From assembly GCA_027005175.1 (NCBI GenBank), contig JALTMC010000219.1, forward strand, positions 1 through 6,461: a stretch of 6,461 nucleotides of DNA. Direction: 5' to 3'. The stretch is from Myxococcales bacterium. Lineage in GTDB: Bacteria; Myxococcota_C; UBA6777. Every line of letters begins with the position of its first letter. The first letter of the stretch is position 1. Made by a program: the position numbers and the translations under genes. This document shows positions 6,190-6,461 of the stretch, in pieces. The notes below the pieces were generated by a model that ran no database searches, was not told where the DNA came from, and worked only from the letters and a program-made list of their open reading frames with translations.

Positions 6190-6309
6190 GTGACGTCAAC
6201 TACCCCCATCGAATCCTACCTATCATCGATACTTGCCCACGAGATGCACAACGAGCACCTGAGAATGAATTCTCAGGCTGACGGCTTGAACGATATTGAA
6301 AAGGGGTAA
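6190..6309 (+). CDS. Doubtful small ORF (39 residues) in frame after the Met-rich gene
   Basis: The frame of the upstream gene stays open for 49 codons after its TAA. A GTG at 6190 (GGAG only 2 nt upstream) or an ATG at 6244 could start it; it ends in TAA at 6307-6309. The product includes SYLSSILAHEMHNEHLRMN, which looks helical. No proper ribosome site is present, and an open run of this length arises by chance in roughly one case in ten. It may be an old C-terminal extension cut off by a stop, or noise. Confidence 0.15.
   Translation: MTSTTPIESYLSSILAHEMHNEHLRMNSQADGLNDIEKG
6258..6277. repeat. 8-bp perfect inverted repeat (hairpin 1)
   Basis: CCTGAGAA and TTCTCAGG flank a TGAA loop. No T run follows on either strand, so it is not a clear intrinsic terminator, although it is the first strong stem (about 100 bp) downstream of the Met-rich gene. 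Confidence 0.5.
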
Positions 6310-6410
6310 GTCCCTACCGGGACTCTGAAATCATGATGCAATGATACTGTTGTTCATCCGTCACAGTATCGATGAAAAGAGAGAGTCAGTCCCGAGAGGG
6401 ACTTCTACCC
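6304..6410. repeat. REPIN-like composite palindrome (two inverted hairpins around a central hairpin)
   Basis: Hairpin 2 is AGTCCC-TACC-GGGACT (6309-6324). Hairpin 4 is AGTCCC-GAGA-GGGACT (6388-6403), with the same 6-bp stem. Between them is hairpin 3, GATACTGT/ACAGTATC (6343-6350 with 6363-6370). The outer flanks GGGTA (6304-6308) and TACCC (6406-6410) also pair, so the whole 107 bp is an imperfect palindrome centred near 6357. Read inward from each end, both halves start GGGTA then AGTCCC-loop-GGGACT; the right half has GTAG just before its stem. This is the layout of REPINs, paired inverted REP elements mobilised by RAYT transposases. As RNA it could fold as three arms closed by a 5-bp stem, with a GAGA (GNRA) loop on hairpin 4. 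A single copy cannot distinguish these possibilities. Confidence 0.55.
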
Positions 6411-6433
6411 ATCACTATCTTGGGAGACCAGGA

Positions 6434-6455
6434 ACCTTGGGATTCATTCCAAGGT
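6434..6455. repeat. Inverted repeat at the right window edge (hairpin 5)
   Basis: ACCTTGG (6434-6440) pairs with CCAAGGT (6449-6455). One more A-T pair and a G-T pair shorten the loop to TTCA. It lies 24 bp beyond the composite palindrome and could belong to the same element or to the next gene's upstream region, which is outside the window. Confidence 0.45.
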
Positions 6456-6461
6456 GTGCAG

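Noticed and set aside
6160-6190. Intrinsic terminator directly after the Met-rich gene
   Set aside because: Only a 4-bp TCCG/CGGA stem with no T run is present.
6191-6198. TGACGTCA 8-bp palindrome as an operator
   Set aside because: A single short palindrome with no second copy and no visible target promoter is compatible with chance.

Overview
The window reads as a mid-GC bacterial chromosome segment, probably Gram-negative. The ammonium transporter carries a Sec-type leader, and there is a long calcium-loop protein and a REP-like palindrome. The lineage cannot be fixed from the sequence; a delta-proteobacteria-like or related phylum is only a guess. No phage, plasmid or insertion-sequence gene is visible.

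Positions 1-3802 hold four co-oriented minus-strand genes, in transcription order amt (ammonium channel), glnB (PII signal protein), glnA (type I glutamine synthetase) and a flotillin/SPFH membrane protein cut by the left edge. The first three form a compact ammonium uptake, sensing and assimilation unit. Ammonium enters through Amt, PII gates Amt and reports nitrogen/energy state, and GlnA fixes ammonium into glutamine. The glnB-glnA gap is 14 bp and the glnA-flotillin gap is 55 bp with a GC-rich hairpin. The amt-glnB gap (about 160 bp) contains decayed in-frame duplications of the amt 3' end, with a 39-bp period. PII lacks the uridylylation tyrosine and several T-loop ligand residues.

Positions 3803-4143 are a divergent intergenic region. 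The amt-proximal half is very AT-rich, with an 8-bp-arm dyad containing a perfect minus-strand TTGACA box and three ATGAATT copies. The distal half contains a possible 41-codon Trp-rich small ORF whose 3' end lies in a hairpin, followed by a second possible stem and a T6 run just before the next gene.

Positions 4144-6159 (plus strand) encode a 671-residue protein with a methionine-rich (about 19%) N-terminal third, a Lys-rich helical middle, a Gly-rich linker and a C-terminal segment with an EF-hand/dockerin-like DxDxDG loop. No function can be assigned with confidence.

Positions 6160-6461 have no convincing gene. They hold at least five perfect or near-perfect inverted repeats. Three of them nest in a roughly 107-bp imperfect palindrome resembling a REPIN (paired inverted REP elements) or a cloverleaf-type structured RNA.
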